DNA of 64,000 nt from UBA6109 sp035366835 (GCA_035366835.1 DAOSIS010000006.1:62001-126000); one strand, 5' to 3'; shown: positions 51,793 through 61,215, numbered from the stretch's first letter. Notes: generated from the sequence alone by a model not told the origin. Translations and numbers: made by a program.

Positions 51793-52105
51793 CGTCCGCG
51801 CGGCCGGCAGGCTCAGCGCCGTGCTGGTCACACTCTCCAATCCGTACTGGGTTTCCATGAAAGAAGGCTACGAGAACGCCGCCCGTGAATTCACAGCGAA
51901 GATCGACGTTCGGGAGGCGCGGCGGGCGATCCGGGCGGGCCACATGGATGCCAGCGTGGCTTTTTCCACGGCTTCCGTCGCCGGGGCCGTCCTCCGATCC
52001 GCCCTCAAGGCCCTCAAGGGGCAGGCGGTGACCGATGCATACCAGGTGAAGAGTCTTCTGGTCCACCGCGGAAATCTGGATCTCTGGGACAAGCAGGTGC
52101 CGTGA
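51782..52105 (+). pseudogene. Remnant of a sugar-type periplasmic binding protein with a large internal deletion
   Basis: A 107-codon frame overlapping the end of the previous gene. Residues ~12-36 (Ala-Val-Leu-Val-Thr-Leu-Ser-Asn-Pro-Tyr-Trp-Val-Ser-Met-Lys-Glu-Gly) match the start of a ribose/rhizopine-type binding protein. From ~43 on (Val-Arg-Glu-Ala...Met-Asp-Ala-Ser-Val-Ala-Phe...Leu-Lys-Ala-Leu-Lys-Gly...Val-Lys-Ser-Leu-Leu-Val) it matches the C-terminal end. About 200 residues between are absent and there is no signal peptide. It is most simply a decayed gene; it could still be translated. Confidence 0.6.
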
Positions 52106-52152
52106 GAACGGCGGGGAAAGCCGGGCGCTTCCGGATCCCGCCGCACAGGCAT

Positions 52153-52995
52153 CTAGAGGGTCTCGTACAGGAGCTTCCGGAGCAGGTTTCCCGCCACCTG
52201 CCGCCGGTAGGCCGCGGATCCGCGCACGTCGTCGATGGGCGCGACGGCCCGTTCGGCAAGGGCTGCAGCCTCCTCCACCGTTGCGGGCGTGACCTTCCTC
52301 CCCCGGAGGAATCCTTCGACTTCGGCCGAAACGACAACCGTCGGGCCCACGCTTCCCCAGGCGATGCGGCCTTCCGAGACAGCGCCGTCGCCGGACAATT
52401 TCAGGAGGGCCGCCATGCTGGCGATGGCGCACGCCAGGGCCTTCCGCTGGCCGACCTTTTCGAAGCGGTGCACCTGGAATCCCTGTGGGATCCCGACTCG
52501 CACGCCCGTCAGGACCTCTCCTCTCTGCAATTGCGTCCTGCCCGGCCCGGTGATGAATTCCCGGATCGGCATGCGGCGCGTCCCGCGGGACGACTGCAGC
52601 TCGACGGCCGCATCCATGACGTACAGCGGCGGCAGGCTGTCGCCGGCGGGCGATGCGGTGCAGAGGTTCCCGCCGAGGGTGCCCATGTTGCGGACCTGCG
52701 GCGACCCCAGCGTCGCGACCGCCGCCGCGAGCAGCGGCAGCCGGCCGCAGACATCGCCGCTGCGGAGCAGTTCGGAAAAGGTCGTGCAGGCCCCCAGCCA
52801 CAGGGCACCGGATTCGTCCCGGACGCCGCGCCAGGATTCCATGCGCTCCAGGCAGACGAGGGAGGGGGGATCGGGCCGCCCCGTCCCCATTCTCACGATG
52901 AGGTCCGTGCCGCCTGCATACACGGCGACCTCCGGTTCCCCGTCCAGGATCGGCCAGAGCTCCTCCGGCGTACGTGGGAGATGAACCTCTCTCAT
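52153..52995 (-). CDS. Molybdenum hydroxylase FAD-binding (medium) subunit
   Basis: 280 residues. Ala-Gly-Gly-Thr-Asp-Leu near the N-terminus and the flavin motif Gly-Ser-Pro-Gln-Val-Arg-Asn-Met-Gly-Thr-Leu-Gly-Gly-Asn are those of CoxM/XdhB/HcrB-type subunits. It passes electrons from the Fe-S subunit to the acceptor. The ATG at 52995 overlaps the small-subunit stop by ATGA. It is the last gene of the three-gene operon. Confidence 0.92.
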   Translation of the reverse strand: MREVHLPRTPEELWPILDGEPEVAVYAGGTDLIVRMGTGRPDPPSLVCLERMESWRGVRDESGALWLGACTTFSELLRSGDVCGRLPLLAAAVATLGSPQVRNMGTLGGNLCTASPAGDSLPPLYVMDAAVELQSSRGTRRMPIREFITGPGRTQLQRGEVLTGVRVGIPQGFQVHRFEKVGQRKALACAIASMAALLKLSGDGAVSEGRIAWGSVGPTVVVSAEVEGFLRGRKVTPATVEEAAALAERAVAPIDDVRGSAAYRRQVAGNLLRKLLYETL

Positions 52996-53468
52996 TCCGG
53001 TTTTTTCCCCCGCAGTTCCGCAGCTGCCTCTTCCACGGCGTCCACGATCTTGGCGTACCCCGTGCATCGGCAAAGGTTGCCGCTCAATCCGGCGCGGATT
53101 TCCAGGCGGCCGGCATCAGGCCGCTGTTTCAGCAGCGCCGAAGCCGACAGGATCATCCCCGGGGTGCAGAAGCCGCACTGCACGGCGCCGCAGCGCACGA
53201 AGGCCTCCTGGACCGGATGCAGGACGCCGTCCCGCGTCATGCCTTCGATCGTCGTGACGGCCCTCCCTTCCAGCTGCGCCGCCAGCATCAGGCAGGACAG
53301 GCGGCTCTCGCCGTCGATAAGGATCGTGCAGGCGCCGCACTCCCCGCCGCCGCAGCCCTCCTTCGTTCCCGTCAGCCCGAGGTCCTCCCGGAGGAGGTCC
53401 ACGACGCGGCGGTCCGCCGGCGCCTCGATCTGCACGGCATTTCCGTTGAGGACGAAACGGATCGTCAT
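52992..53468 (-). CDS. Molybdenum hydroxylase [2Fe-2S] (small) subunit
   Basis: 158 residues with two [2Fe-2S] domains: Gly-Cys-Gly-Gly-Gly-Glu-Cys-Gly-Ala-Cys (plus Cys in Leu-Ser-Cys-Leu) and Cys-Gly-Phe-Cys-Thr-Pro-Gly-Met with Leu-Cys-Arg-Cys-Thr-Gly-Tyr. Overlaps both neighbours by four bases. Its length and motifs match CoxS/XdhC/HcrC. Confidence 0.95.
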   Translation of the reverse strand: MTIRFVLNGNAVQIEAPADRRVVDLLREDLGLTGTKEGCGGGECGACTILIDGESRLSCLMLAAQLEGRAVTTIEGMTRDGVLHPVQEAFVRCGAVQCGFCTPGMILSASALLKQRPDAGRLEIRAGLSGNLCRCTGYAKIVDAVEEAAAELRGKKPE

Positions 53469-55777
53469 GACGATCCCCCCTTGCGGGCAGAGTGCGCCGT
53501 CCGCATCGCCGCGAGCAGCCGCTCCGCCGTGATCGGCGCCGATGTCATCCGGACGCCGCAGGCCCCTGCCAGGGCGTTCGCGACGGCGGGAAGCGGCCCG
53601 TTGATCCCGACCTCGCCGACGCCCTTCATCCCGTAGGGTCCGGAATCCTCGCAGGTCTCCACGGCCAGCGAGGCGATCTCGGGCACGTCCATCGCCGTGG
53701 GAATGACGTAGGTGGCGAAATCGGGCGTCAGGATCCGCCCTTCGCGAAGCTGCACCTCCTCGCAGAGCGCGTAGCCGATCCCCTGCGCCACGGCACCCTG
53801 GATCTGCTGTTCGTAGGCCTGGGGATTCAGCACGCGGCCTCCGTCCGTCGCCGCCAGGTACTGTTTGACCTCCACGGCCCCCGTCAGTTCGTCCGCCTCG
53901 ACGTACGCCAGATGGGCGGCATAGGAGAAAAGCAGGTGGGGGAAGCCGATGACGAATTCCCTGCCCGTGTCGAGGCCGTCCCGCGCGACGGGCATGATGA
54001 ACTGGCTGATGCAGACGCGGTCCTCGGCGGACATCATCGCCGCCAGGCCCGGCAGGGGGACCTCGCGGCCGGTCCGGAGGTGCTTCACCCTCCCGGGGAG
54101 CAGTTCGAGATCGTCCGTCGTGTCGGCCAGAAGAACGAGGGCCGCCCGTCCGATGAGGCGCCTGCGGAGCTCCTCGCAGGCCCGGATCAGGGCGTTGCCG
54201 TACGTGTAGGTCGTCCGGCTCGCCGACGCCGAACCCGAGGGAAGCGTGCGGTCCGTGTCCGGCTGGACGAGCTCGATGGCGCCGCTCTCCTGGCAGAGGA
54301 TCTGACCGGCGATCTGGAAGAAGGCGGTGGCATTCCCCTGCCCCATGTCGGTGACGCCGCAGTAGACCCGGATCCCGCCCTGCTCCGTCAGTTCCACCTT
54401 GGCGATGGCGGAATCGGGCAGGCCGCGGCCGTATCCCATGGCGTTGAAGACGGCGGCGACGCCCACGCCCCTCCTCTTGAAGGGAGCGGCCGCCGCTGTC
54501 CAGGCATCCCGGTCACGCCAGAGGGGATGCCGCCGGACCGTTTCGAGGCAGGAGGCGATGCCCGTGGAGGTCGTGAGCGTCACGCCGGCGCAGTTCCGGT
54601 CGCCGCGCCGGAGGGCGTTCTGCAGACGCAGTTCGAGCGGATCACGGCGCAGTCTTTCCGCGAGGATGTCCATCATCCGCTCGAAGGCGAAGCTGACCTG
54701 GATCACGCCGAATCCCCGCATGGCCCCGGCGACCGGGGAATTCGTGTAGACGCACCAGCCCTCGATCAGCGTGTGGGGGATGCGGTACGGGCCGCCCGCG
54801 TGCTCCATGCCGAGGGCCAGCACCTCCCCGCCCAGGTGGGCGTAGGCCCCCGTGTCGTAGTAGAGCCTGCAGTGGAGCGCCTGCAGCGTGCCGTCGCTCT
54901 TCGCCCCGAGGCGGTAGACCATGCGCGCCGCGTGGCGCTTGTATCCGGCCAGCAGGCTTTCCCGACGGTCCCACCACATCTTGACGGGCCTGCCGCCCGC
55001 CCGCCGCGCGGCCAGGGCGAGGAAGCACTGCACGGTGGCGCCGTCCTTCCCGCCGAACGCTCCGCCCAGGTATGGCGCGATGATGCGCATCCGGTCCATG
55101 GGGATGCCGAGGGCGGAGCCGACCTCCCAGCGGTCCCTGAACGGGGCCTGCGTGGAGACGACCAGGACGATCCTCCCGTCGGACTCCTGCCAGGCGATGC
55201 CGTTCTCGGTCTCCAGGAAGGCGTGGGATACGACGGGCACTTCGAAGGTCTCCTCGACGACGACGTCGGAAGCCGTCAGATTTTCCGCCGCTTCTCCCTT
55301 CCGGATGACGGCCTTCAGAAGGACATTGCCGGGATTCTCTTCATGGACGAGGGCCGCTCCGGGCGCGAGGGCCGCGTCGACGCCGAAAACGCCCGGGAGC
55401 GGCTCGATGTCGGCGCGGACGAGGGAAAGGGCCCTGCGCAGCGTCTCCCGGTCCTCGGCGATCACGAGGGCCACGGCGTCGCCGCAGTGCCGGACCTTGT
55501 CGCCGCAGAGGACGGGCTGGTCCTTGTGGACGATGCCCTGCCGGTTCGTCCCGGGCACGTCGGCGGCCGTCAGGACGTCGACGACACCGGGGAGCGCCTT
55601 CGCCTCCGCGGTTTCCACGCTGCGGATGCGGCCGTGGGGGACTTCCGCCCGCTTGACGGCGGCCCAGAGCAGGTCTTCGCCGTAGTAGTCGGCGGCGTAC
55701 CGTTCGGCGCCCGTCACCTTGGCCGCCGCGTCCGCCCTGGGGACGGACCGTCCGATCTCGGGAATGTCGCTTTTCAC
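53465..55777 (-). CDS. Molybdenum hydroxylase molybdopterin-binding (large) subunit
   Basis: 770 residues of the xanthine dehydrogenase/4-hydroxybenzoyl-CoA reductase/CO dehydrogenase class. Motifs include Gly-Gly-Ala-Phe-Gly-Gly-Lys, Ala-Met-Arg-Gly-Phe-Gly, Gly-Gln-Gly-Asn-Ala-Thr, and the C-terminal Lys-Gly-Val-Gly-Glu-Val-Gly-Ile-Asn with the catalytic Glu. The CO-dehydrogenase active-site Cys loop (Ala-Tyr-x-Cys-Ser-Phe) is absent, so CO oxidation is unlikely. The order large-small-medium is unusual. Purine, aldehyde or aromatic substrate cannot be told apart. Confidence 0.93.
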   Translation of the reverse strand: MKSDIPEIGRSVPRADAAAKVTGAERYAADYYGEDLLWAAVKRAEVPHGRIRSVETAEAKALPGVVDVLTAADVPGTNRQGIVHKDQPVLCGDKVRHCGDAVALVIAEDRETLRRALSLVRADIEPLPGVFGVDAALAPGAALVHEENPGNVLLKAVIRKGEAAENLTASDVVVEETFEVPVVSHAFLETENGIAWQESDGRIVLVVSTQAPFRDRWEVGSALGIPMDRMRIIAPYLGGAFGGKDGATVQCFLALAARRAGGRPVKMWWDRRESLLAGYKRHAARMVYRLGAKSDGTLQALHCRLYYDTGAYAHLGGEVLALGMEHAGGPYRIPHTLIEGWCVYTNSPVAGAMRGFGVIQVSFAFERMMDILAERLRRDPLELRLQNALRRGDRNCAGVTLTTSTGIASCLETVRRHPLWRDRDAWTAAAAPFKRRGVGVAAVFNAMGYGRGLPDSAIAKVELTEQGGIRVYCGVTDMGQGNATAFFQIAGQILCQESGAIELVQPDTDRTLPSGSASASRTTYTYGNALIRACEELRRRLIGRAALVLLADTTDDLELLPGRVKHLRTGREVPLPGLAAMMSAEDRVCISQFIMPVARDGLDTGREFVIGFPHLLFSYAAHLAYVEADELTGAVEVKQYLAATDGGRVLNPQAYEQQIQGAVAQGIGYALCEEVQLREGRILTPDFATYVIPTAMDVPEIASLAVETCEDSGPYGMKGVGEVGINGPLPAVANALAGACGVRMTSAPITAERLLAAMRTAHSARKGGSS

Positions 55778-55813
55778 GTCGCGGTCCTTATCTCCGAGAA
55801 AACCCCACCGATC

Positions 55814-55972
55814 CTGGATTCCCGCTTCCGCGGGAATGACAAAATCAACGAATCTTCTGCCGTTCCCGCGCCCCCACCTGTCGTCCCCGCGTACGCGGGG
55901 ACCCAGTGCTCTGGTTATGCACCCGTCGCGTAGGCAAACCCAACGACCCTAGATTCCCACTTCCACGGGAAG
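55814..55972. repeat. Cluster of REP-like palindromes
   Basis: Three elements in ~160 bases: ATTCCCGC-TTCC-GCGGGAAT (55818-55837), a perfect 20-base palindrome GTCCCCGCGT/ACGCGGGGAC (55883-55902), and an imperfect relative around 55952-55970. The region lies in the 260 bases between the large molybdenum-hydroxylase subunit and the CoA-transferase. These belong to the common 'attcccgcg..gcgggaat' intergenic repeat type. Confidence 0.7.
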
Positions 55973-56037
55973 GAGGCCCCGGCTTCGAAAGGATGTCCTC
56001 CCCCGGGCGTCCCGACCGCCGTCGCCGAGGGCGGCGT

Positions 56038-57351
56038 TCAGAGGAGGTACATTTCTTCTGCTTCCTTCAGAAGGTCGTCGCGGAACCTCGGGTGCGCGAT
56101 GCCGATGATCTCCAGCGCCCGCTCCCGCGTGGATTTCCCCTTCAGATCGGCGGTCCCGTATTCGGTCACGAGGATGTGCGTGTCCATGCGCGGCGTCGTG
56201 ACGACGGCGCCCGGGGCCAGACGCGCGACGACGCGGGAGACGTCGCCGCCCTTGGCGGTGGAATAGAAGGCCAGGATGGATTTGCCCCCGCGGGCGTTGA
56301 AGGCGCCGCGGACGAAGTCGAGCTGGCCCCCGGTGGCGCTGAACTGGAATCCGGCCAGCGATTCCGAGTTGCACTGCCCGAGCAGGTCGACCTCCAGGAT
56401 GGAATTGATGGAGATCATGTTGTCGTTGCGGGCGATGACGGACGGATCGTTCGTGTACGACACGGGATAGCTTTCCATGCTGGGGTTGTCGTCGATGAAG
56501 GCGTAGGTCTTCTCGACGCCCAGCGCCAGCGTGAAAACGTTCTTGCGGGGGTGAAGGGTCTTCTTGGCCCCGGTGACGACGCCCCGCTCGATCAGGTCCG
56601 CCATGCTGGGGCAGAACAGTTCCGTGTGGATGCCCAGGTCCCTGTGGCCGGCAAGACGGCCGGCGACGGCGTTGGGAAGACCGCCGACGCCGAGCTGGAG
56701 CGTTGCCCCGTCGGGGATCATCGCGGCGATGGTTTCGCCGATGGCGTCGTCTTCCGGCTCGGCCGGGGCGGCGGGAAGCTCCATGAGGGGCGCGGTGTTC
56801 TCGACGATGGCGTCCACCTCGGAGATATGGAGAAGCGATTCGCCGAAGACCCGCGGCATCCGTTCGTTCACCTCGACGATCAGCCTTCCGCAGCTGCGGG
56901 CCGCCGTGGAGGTCAGGTCGTTGGCGGTTCCGAAGCTGAAGAAGCCATTGTCGTCCATCGGGGACACGGTGGTGACGACGGCGTCGATCTTCATGTATTC
57001 CCGGCACAGCTTGGGGATCTGGTGAAAGTAGGCGGGCACGAAGTAGTTCAGCCCGACCCGCACCAGCGAGCGGTCCGCCCCGCTCACGAACCACGTGTAG
57101 GAGCGGATCACGTCGCACAGGTCCGTCGCGAGCACGGTCCGGAGGGCGTGCTTCATGGGGAAGAAGGAATAGATCTTCAGCTCCTTCAGGTCGCCCGCCC
57201 GCGCCCTGTCCGCGATCGCGCCGAGCAGCGCCGGCGGTTCGGCGATGGCGACGCCGTGAACCAGCGTGTCCCAGTCCCGGATCGCCTCGACCGCCTTCGC
57301 GGGCGTCGTCAGCTTCCGCCTGTACTCGTCGGCGTATACCGATGCCTTCAT
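56038..57351 (-). CDS. Acetyl-CoA hydrolase/4-hydroxybutyrate CoA-transferase family protein
   Basis: 437 residues, full length for the family. The catalytic Glu lies in Asn-Ser-Ile-Leu-Glu-Val-Asp-Leu-Leu-Gly-Gln, and the CoA-binding loop reads Leu-Gly-Val-Gly-Gly-Leu-Pro-Asn-Ala-Val (Leu-Pro where Ile-Pro/Gln is usual). It moves CoA between acyl-CoA and a carboxylate such as acetate, as in fermentative or syntrophic acid metabolism. The acceptor acid cannot be read from sequence. Monocistronic. Confidence 0.9.
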   Translation of the reverse strand: MKASVYADEYRRKLTTPAKAVEAIRDWDTLVHGVAIAEPPALLGAIADRARAGDLKELKIYSFFPMKHALRTVLATDLCDVIRSYTWFVSGADRSLVRVGLNYFVPAYFHQIPKLCREYMKIDAVVTTVSPMDDNGFFSFGTANDLTSTAARSCGRLIVEVNERMPRVFGESLLHISEVDAIVENTAPLMELPAAPAEPEDDAIGETIAAMIPDGATLQLGVGGLPNAVAGRLAGHRDLGIHTELFCPSMADLIERGVVTGAKKTLHPRKNVFTLALGVEKTYAFIDDNPSMESYPVSYTNDPSVIARNDNMISINSILEVDLLGQCNSESLAGFQFSATGGQLDFVRGAFNARGGKSILAFYSTAKGGDVSRVVARLAPGAVVTTPRMDTHILVTEYGTADLKGKSTRERALEIIGIAHPRFRDDLLKEAEEMYLL

Positions 57352-57552
57352 GACCGCGCTCCCTTCCTCCGGACGGATGTATTTTGCGTTCCCCTGGGCG
57401 ATGGAAAAGACGACGAGCGTTTATAGCACAGGGCCGGACACGCGGCAACGAAGGAATGGGAGGGGATCGTGGCGGTTTCCATTGACGGAGGCCGCCTTTT
57501 TCCCTATACTCGGCCGCAGAAAAAAAGCAGTCCCTCCCGAAGGGGAACGTCC

Positions 57553-58872
57553 ATGAGCCTCCAGACAACCCCGTACCTCACCCTCACCCTCGCCCTCTCC
57601 GCCCGGGCCGACCATCTCGCCGTGGTCATGTCCTTCGTCGAGACGTCCGCTGCCGTCTTCGGGCTGGGGCGGCCGGAGCAGGGAAAGCTCCTCCTCGCGA
57701 CGGAGGAGATCTTCATGTACCTCTCCGGCGTCGTATGCCCGGGAAAGGACCTCGAAGTGCGGCTCGTCAACGGCCTCTATTACGTCTGCGCCGAATTCCG
57801 CTTCGCCTCGCCTGAACTGGATCTGGGCGGCCTCAACATCACCTCGACGATCTCCTATGACGGCGAGGCCGACCTGCAGCAGATGGGACTGCTGATCGCC
57901 TCCCGCTCCGTCGACCGCCTCTCCCTGTCCGTCGAGCGTCAGCGCGTCGCGCTCGCCGTCACCAAGGAGAAGGTCTATCCGCGAAGCACGGAGACGCTTC
58001 CCTCTCCGGAAGCCGGCGAGGGAACGGCGGTCGAGACGCCGGACCGGGAGAGGCTGAAGCGTTTCGCCGTCCTGGCCCGGCAAGCCCTGCCCGATCCGGA
58101 CCGGCCCTCTTTCCTGGACTATCCGGGGAAACTCGTGGACATGGCCGCCGCCGGGGACTGCCAGGTCCTGACCGCGTTCGGCGAAAAGAAGGACATCGTC
58201 GGCGGGATTCTCTTCGGCCACCGCACGGAGAAGACCGTCTGGTGCTGCGGCCCCTATGTCTTTTCCCGGACGAGACAGGCGGAAACCGCCGCGGCCCTGC
58301 TCGCGGCCTGCATCGCGAAGATCGCGCGGACCAAGGCCCTGGGTCTCCTGAGCCTCTCCGGCCTCCCCGAAGGGCTTCGCGCCGACTTCGAACCGCTCGG
58401 TTCGCTGACGTTCCGTCCCGCGGAAGGGCCGCCCGTCGCGCGCCCCTTCTTCTACCGCCACCTTCACGAAGACCCCGTCTGCGAGGTCTGGACACACGCC
58501 GAACTCGCCGACCACCTGCGCCGCGAGTACGACCGTCTGGTGCTGGCGAGAGAAATCCGCCTCCTGACGGACATGGGCGAGGCGCGTTCCGGCCGCTCGC
58601 TCTTTTCGGCCGAAGTCAACGGCGAGCGGTCGGAGGTCGTCCTGCGCCCCGAGCTGCCGGGCGCGGATTACGCCGCCAACGTCGAGCGCCACGTCCGCTT
58701 TCTGCGCGGCGACCGCTACCGCAACCTCCTGTTCGAGCTCGACCTGGGCGTTCCCTGGCATGCGGAACTGGTCCCCGCACTCCTCCACAACGGCTTCCAT
58801 CCGGCGATCCTCTTGCCCTTCGCCGGTCATTCCGATCTCGTGATCTTCGAGGCCCATGAGACCGAACCTTGA
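57553..58872 (+). CDS. Two-domain protein: degenerate GHKL-like N-terminus, C-terminal module shared with gene at 61202
   Basis: 439 residues from ATG 57553 (GGGGAA ahead). Residues ~10-140 look like an RsbW/anti-sigma ATPase: Leu-Leu-Leu-Ala-Thr-Glu-Glu-Ile-Phe-Met-Tyr-Leu, where the N-box Asn is replaced, and a later Met-Gly-Leu-Leu-Ile-Ala-Ser-Arg matching the G-box region without its glycines. The middle (~200-310) is GNAT-like. The last ~90 residues share their pattern with the end of the protein at 61202-62245. It overlaps the aminotransferase gene by 17 bases. Function unknown; a link to the partner-switching genes at 62404-64000 is plausible. Confidence 0.65.
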   Translation: MSLQTTPYLTLTLALSARADHLAVVMSFVETSAAVFGLGRPEQGKLLLATEEIFMYLSGVVCPGKDLEVRLVNGLYYVCAEFRFASPELDLGGLNITSTISYDGEADLQQMGLLIASRSVDRLSLSVERQRVALAVTKEKVYPRSTETLPSPEAGEGTAVETPDRERLKRFAVLARQALPDPDRPSFLDYPGKLVDMAAAGDCQVLTAFGEKKDIVGGILFGHRTEKTVWCCGPYVFSRTRQAETAAALLAACIAKIARTKALGLLSLSGLPEGLRADFEPLGSLTFRPAEGPPVARPFFYRHLHEDPVCEVWTHAELADHLRREYDRLVLAREIRLLTDMGEARSGRSLFSAEVNGERSEVVLRPELPGADYAANVERHVRFLRGDRYRNLLFELDLGVPWHAELVPALLHNGFHPAILLPFAGHSDLVIFEAHETEP

Positions 58873-59962
58873 TTCCCTCGTTCCGGCCTATGTCCGGGAA
58901 TTCGAGCCCTACATCCCCAGCAGGCCCGATCCGGAGCTGAAGAAGCTCTACGGCTGCAGGCGGCTCTTCCGCCTCAACAACAACGAAAATCCCCTCGGCC
59001 CTCCTCCCGCGGCACAGGAGGTGATCCGGCGCTTCCCGCCGCCGCAGGGCGCCGTCTATCCCAGCGGCGACTCCTACTACCTGCGGCAGGAGATCGCGGC
59101 CCGCCACGGCCTCGATCCCGACCAAATCCTGGTGGGCAACGGCGCCAACGAGGTCATCACCTTCGTGATCAAGGCCTTCTGCGAAAAGGGGGACAACATC
59201 GTGACGGCGGACAAGACATTCGCCGTCTACGAGTGGGTCGCCGTGTTTTCCGGGATCAAGGCGCGGGTGATCCCCCTGAAGGACGAGACGTTCGACGACC
59301 GGCGGATGCTGGAGGCCGTCGACGGAAACACGAAGATCCTCTTCGTCTGCAATCCCAACAATCCCACCGGCACCTACTGGACGAAGGAGAAGCTCGCCGC
59401 TTTTCTCGATGAGATCGGCGGCGAAAGGATCGTCGTCGTCGACGAGGCCTACTGCGAATTCGTCGAGGCCCCCGATTATCCCGACGGGATCTCCCTCATG
59501 AAGGAGTACCCGAACCTCGTCGTCTTCCGCACCTTCTCGAAGATGTACGGGCTGGCCGCGCTGCGGATCGGCTACCTGGCCGGCGATCCGGGCGTCGTGG
59601 ACATGATCCGCCGCACCTGCGTCGTCTATTCCGTCAACAGCATCGCCCAGGAAGCGGCGCTGGCGGCGCTCCGCGACGACACGGACCACATCGGCCGGAC
59701 CCGCGCGCTGGTCGGGCAGGGCCGGAACTTCCTGCGTGAAGAGATGGCCGGGATGGGGCTTCCCGTCATCGCCAACGAGGGGAACTACCTCATCGTCAGG
59801 CTGCCCGGCAGCGACACGCTCGCCTACCGCAAGCTCATGCGGGAGGGCGTGATGATTCGGCCCATGACGGGCTTCCGGTATCCCAACCACATCCGGGTCA
59901 CGCTGGCGCAGATGGAGGCCATGGAGGCCTTCGTCGCCGCCCTGAAGAAAATCCTGAGCTGA
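58856..59962 (+). CDS. HisC-like class I/II aminotransferase
   Basis: 368 residues. Asn-Glu-Asn-Pro-Leu-Gly near the N-terminus, Cys-Asn-Pro-Asn-Asn-Pro-Thr-Gly, Val-Asp-Glu-Ala-Tyr-Cys-Glu-Phe and the PLP lysine in Phe-Ser-Lys-Met-Tyr-Gly-Leu-Ala-Ala-Leu-Arg are those of histidinol-phosphate aminotransferases and relatives (CobD, aromatic). No his genes are near, and the operon partners are a transporter and two acyltransferase-like proteins, so a specialised amino-acid or amine product is more likely than histidine synthesis. Confidence 0.92.
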   Translation: MRPNLDSLVPAYVREFEPYIPSRPDPELKKLYGCRRLFRLNNNENPLGPPPAAQEVIRRFPPPQGAVYPSGDSYYLRQEIAARHGLDPDQILVGNGANEVITFVIKAFCEKGDNIVTADKTFAVYEWVAVFSGIKARVIPLKDETFDDRRMLEAVDGNTKILFVCNPNNPTGTYWTKEKLAAFLDEIGGERIVVVDEAYCEFVEAPDYPDGISLMKEYPNLVVFRTFSKMYGLAALRIGYLAGDPGVVDMIRRTCVVYSVNSIAQEAALAALRDDTDHIGRTRALVGQGRNFLREEMAGMGLPVIANEGNYLIVRLPGSDTLAYRKLMREGVMIRPMTGFRYPNHIRVTLAQMEAMEAFVAALKKILS

Positions 59963-59973
59963 GGAGAAAGCCC

Positions 59974-61215
59974 GTGGGCGGGACCCCCCAGACGCCGCAG
60001 CGGTTGACCTTCGAATTTTACGCCCTCTGCCTGATCCTCCTTTCGGCCTTCGGCAACGTCTGCGTCTTCTACAGTTTCTACCATTACCTCGGCACGATCG
60101 GCATCCCCGTCGTGTGGCGCGGATTCCTCGTCGGCCTGGAGCCGATGGCGGCCTTTGTCCTCCGCCTCTTCGTCCTCCCGTGGCTCCACCTGCGCAACGC
60201 CTATTCCGTACTCGTGGCGTCGCTGGTCCTGCTGATCCTGGCCTCCTGCTCGTACCCGTGGGTGACGACCGTGCCCCCGATGATCGTCTTGCGCATCGTC
60301 CACGGGACCGCCTTCGTTCTTCTCACGTCGGCGCTGATCGCCCTCGTCGTGAACTTCATTCCCAAGGACCTGAGCGGCCGGGGTTTCAGCACCGTCAGCA
60401 TCGCAACGATGATCCCCTATGCGGTCATCCCGCCCTTGGCCGAGGCGATCCTGCCCTGCGTGCGGAACGAGGCCGACATCTACGCGGGCGTCTCGATCTT
60501 TTCCGTCGCCGCGCTCGCCCTCCTCGCCGCGATGGGCAAGCGCGTCGGGAAGGCGATCCGCGGCATGGACAGCGTCCTCCTGCGCCGCCCCACCCTTGCC
60601 GAAATCCGGGAGAATCTCCGCCTCCGCGCCGTGGTCGTGCTTCTCTCCGCGAGCCTCCTCGTCTATCTGGCCCACGCCGCCGTCTTCTACTTCCTGAAGG
60701 ACCTCACCCTGAAGACCGGCGGCGGCGATGTCGGTCTCTTCTTCATGTTCTCCATGCTGACGATGATCGCGGTGCGCGCCCTCGGCACCGCGCTCTTCGA
60801 CAAGATGGACAAGCCGATCGCCTTCCGGGCGGGCCTCGGGCTGCTGCTCCCCTGCCTGATCGCGATTCCGCACGCCGGTTCCCCCGCCGCCTACTACCTC
60901 CTGGCGCTCCTGTACGGATTCTGCATGGGCATCGTCCTGCCGCTCCTGAACGCCCTGCTTTTTTCGGCATCCCCGCCCGCCCTGCGCGGCCTCAATACGA
61001 ACCTCGGCCTCTTCACGCTGGATCTGGCCTACTTCCTCCTCCCCTATCTCGGCGGCACGGTGCTTGCGTTCGGAGCGGGGTTCGATCTTCTGTTCTACGG
61101 CGGGGCGGGATTCGCCCTGCTTTCCCTTGCGCTGTCCGTATCGTTGAAAGGGCCGTCAGGCGGGCAAAGGGAGAAACGACCGTCAGAAAGGAGTGGGACG
61201 CATGAAGAACGATGA
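59974..61215 (+). CDS. MFS transporter
   Basis: 413 residues, about 12 membrane segments, starting at GTG 59974 eleven bases behind the aminotransferase stop, with GAGGAGAAAG ahead. The Gly-x-x-x-Asp-Arg motif of many MFS proteins is weak; Lys-Asp-Leu-Ser-Gly-Arg-Gly-Phe in the fourth-fifth segment region and Asp-Lys-Met-Asp-Lys after segment 8 serve as its cytoplasmic loops. It could export the product of the operon. The substrate is unknown. Overlaps the next gene by 14 bases. Confidence 0.85.
   Translation: MGGTPQTPQRLTFEFYALCLILLSAFGNVCVFYSFYHYLGTIGIPVVWRGFLVGLEPMAAFVLRLFVLPWLHLRNAYSVLVASLVLLILASCSYPWVTTVPPMIVLRIVHGTAFVLLTSALIALVVNFIPKDLSGRGFSTVSIATMIPYAVIPPLAEAILPCVRNEADIYAGVSIFSVAALALLAAMGKRVGKAIRGMDSVLLRRPTLAEIRENLRLRAVVVLLSASLLVYLAHAAVFYFLKDLTLKTGGGDVGLFFMFSMLTMIAVRALGTALFDKMDKPIAFRAGLGLLLPCLIAIPHAGSPAAYYLLALLYGFCMGIVLPLLNALLFSASPPALRGLNTNLGLFTLDLAYFLLPYLGGTVLAFGAGFDLLFYGGAGFALLSLALSVSLKGPSGGQREKRPSERSGTHEER

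Noticed and set aside
53492..55933. 813-codon plus-strand frame opposite the molybdenum large subunit
   Set aside because: Antisense shadow; the minus-strand product is a clear, complete enzyme.
55814..55972. CRISPR array
   Set aside because: Palindromes differ from each other, spacing is irregular and there are no cas genes.
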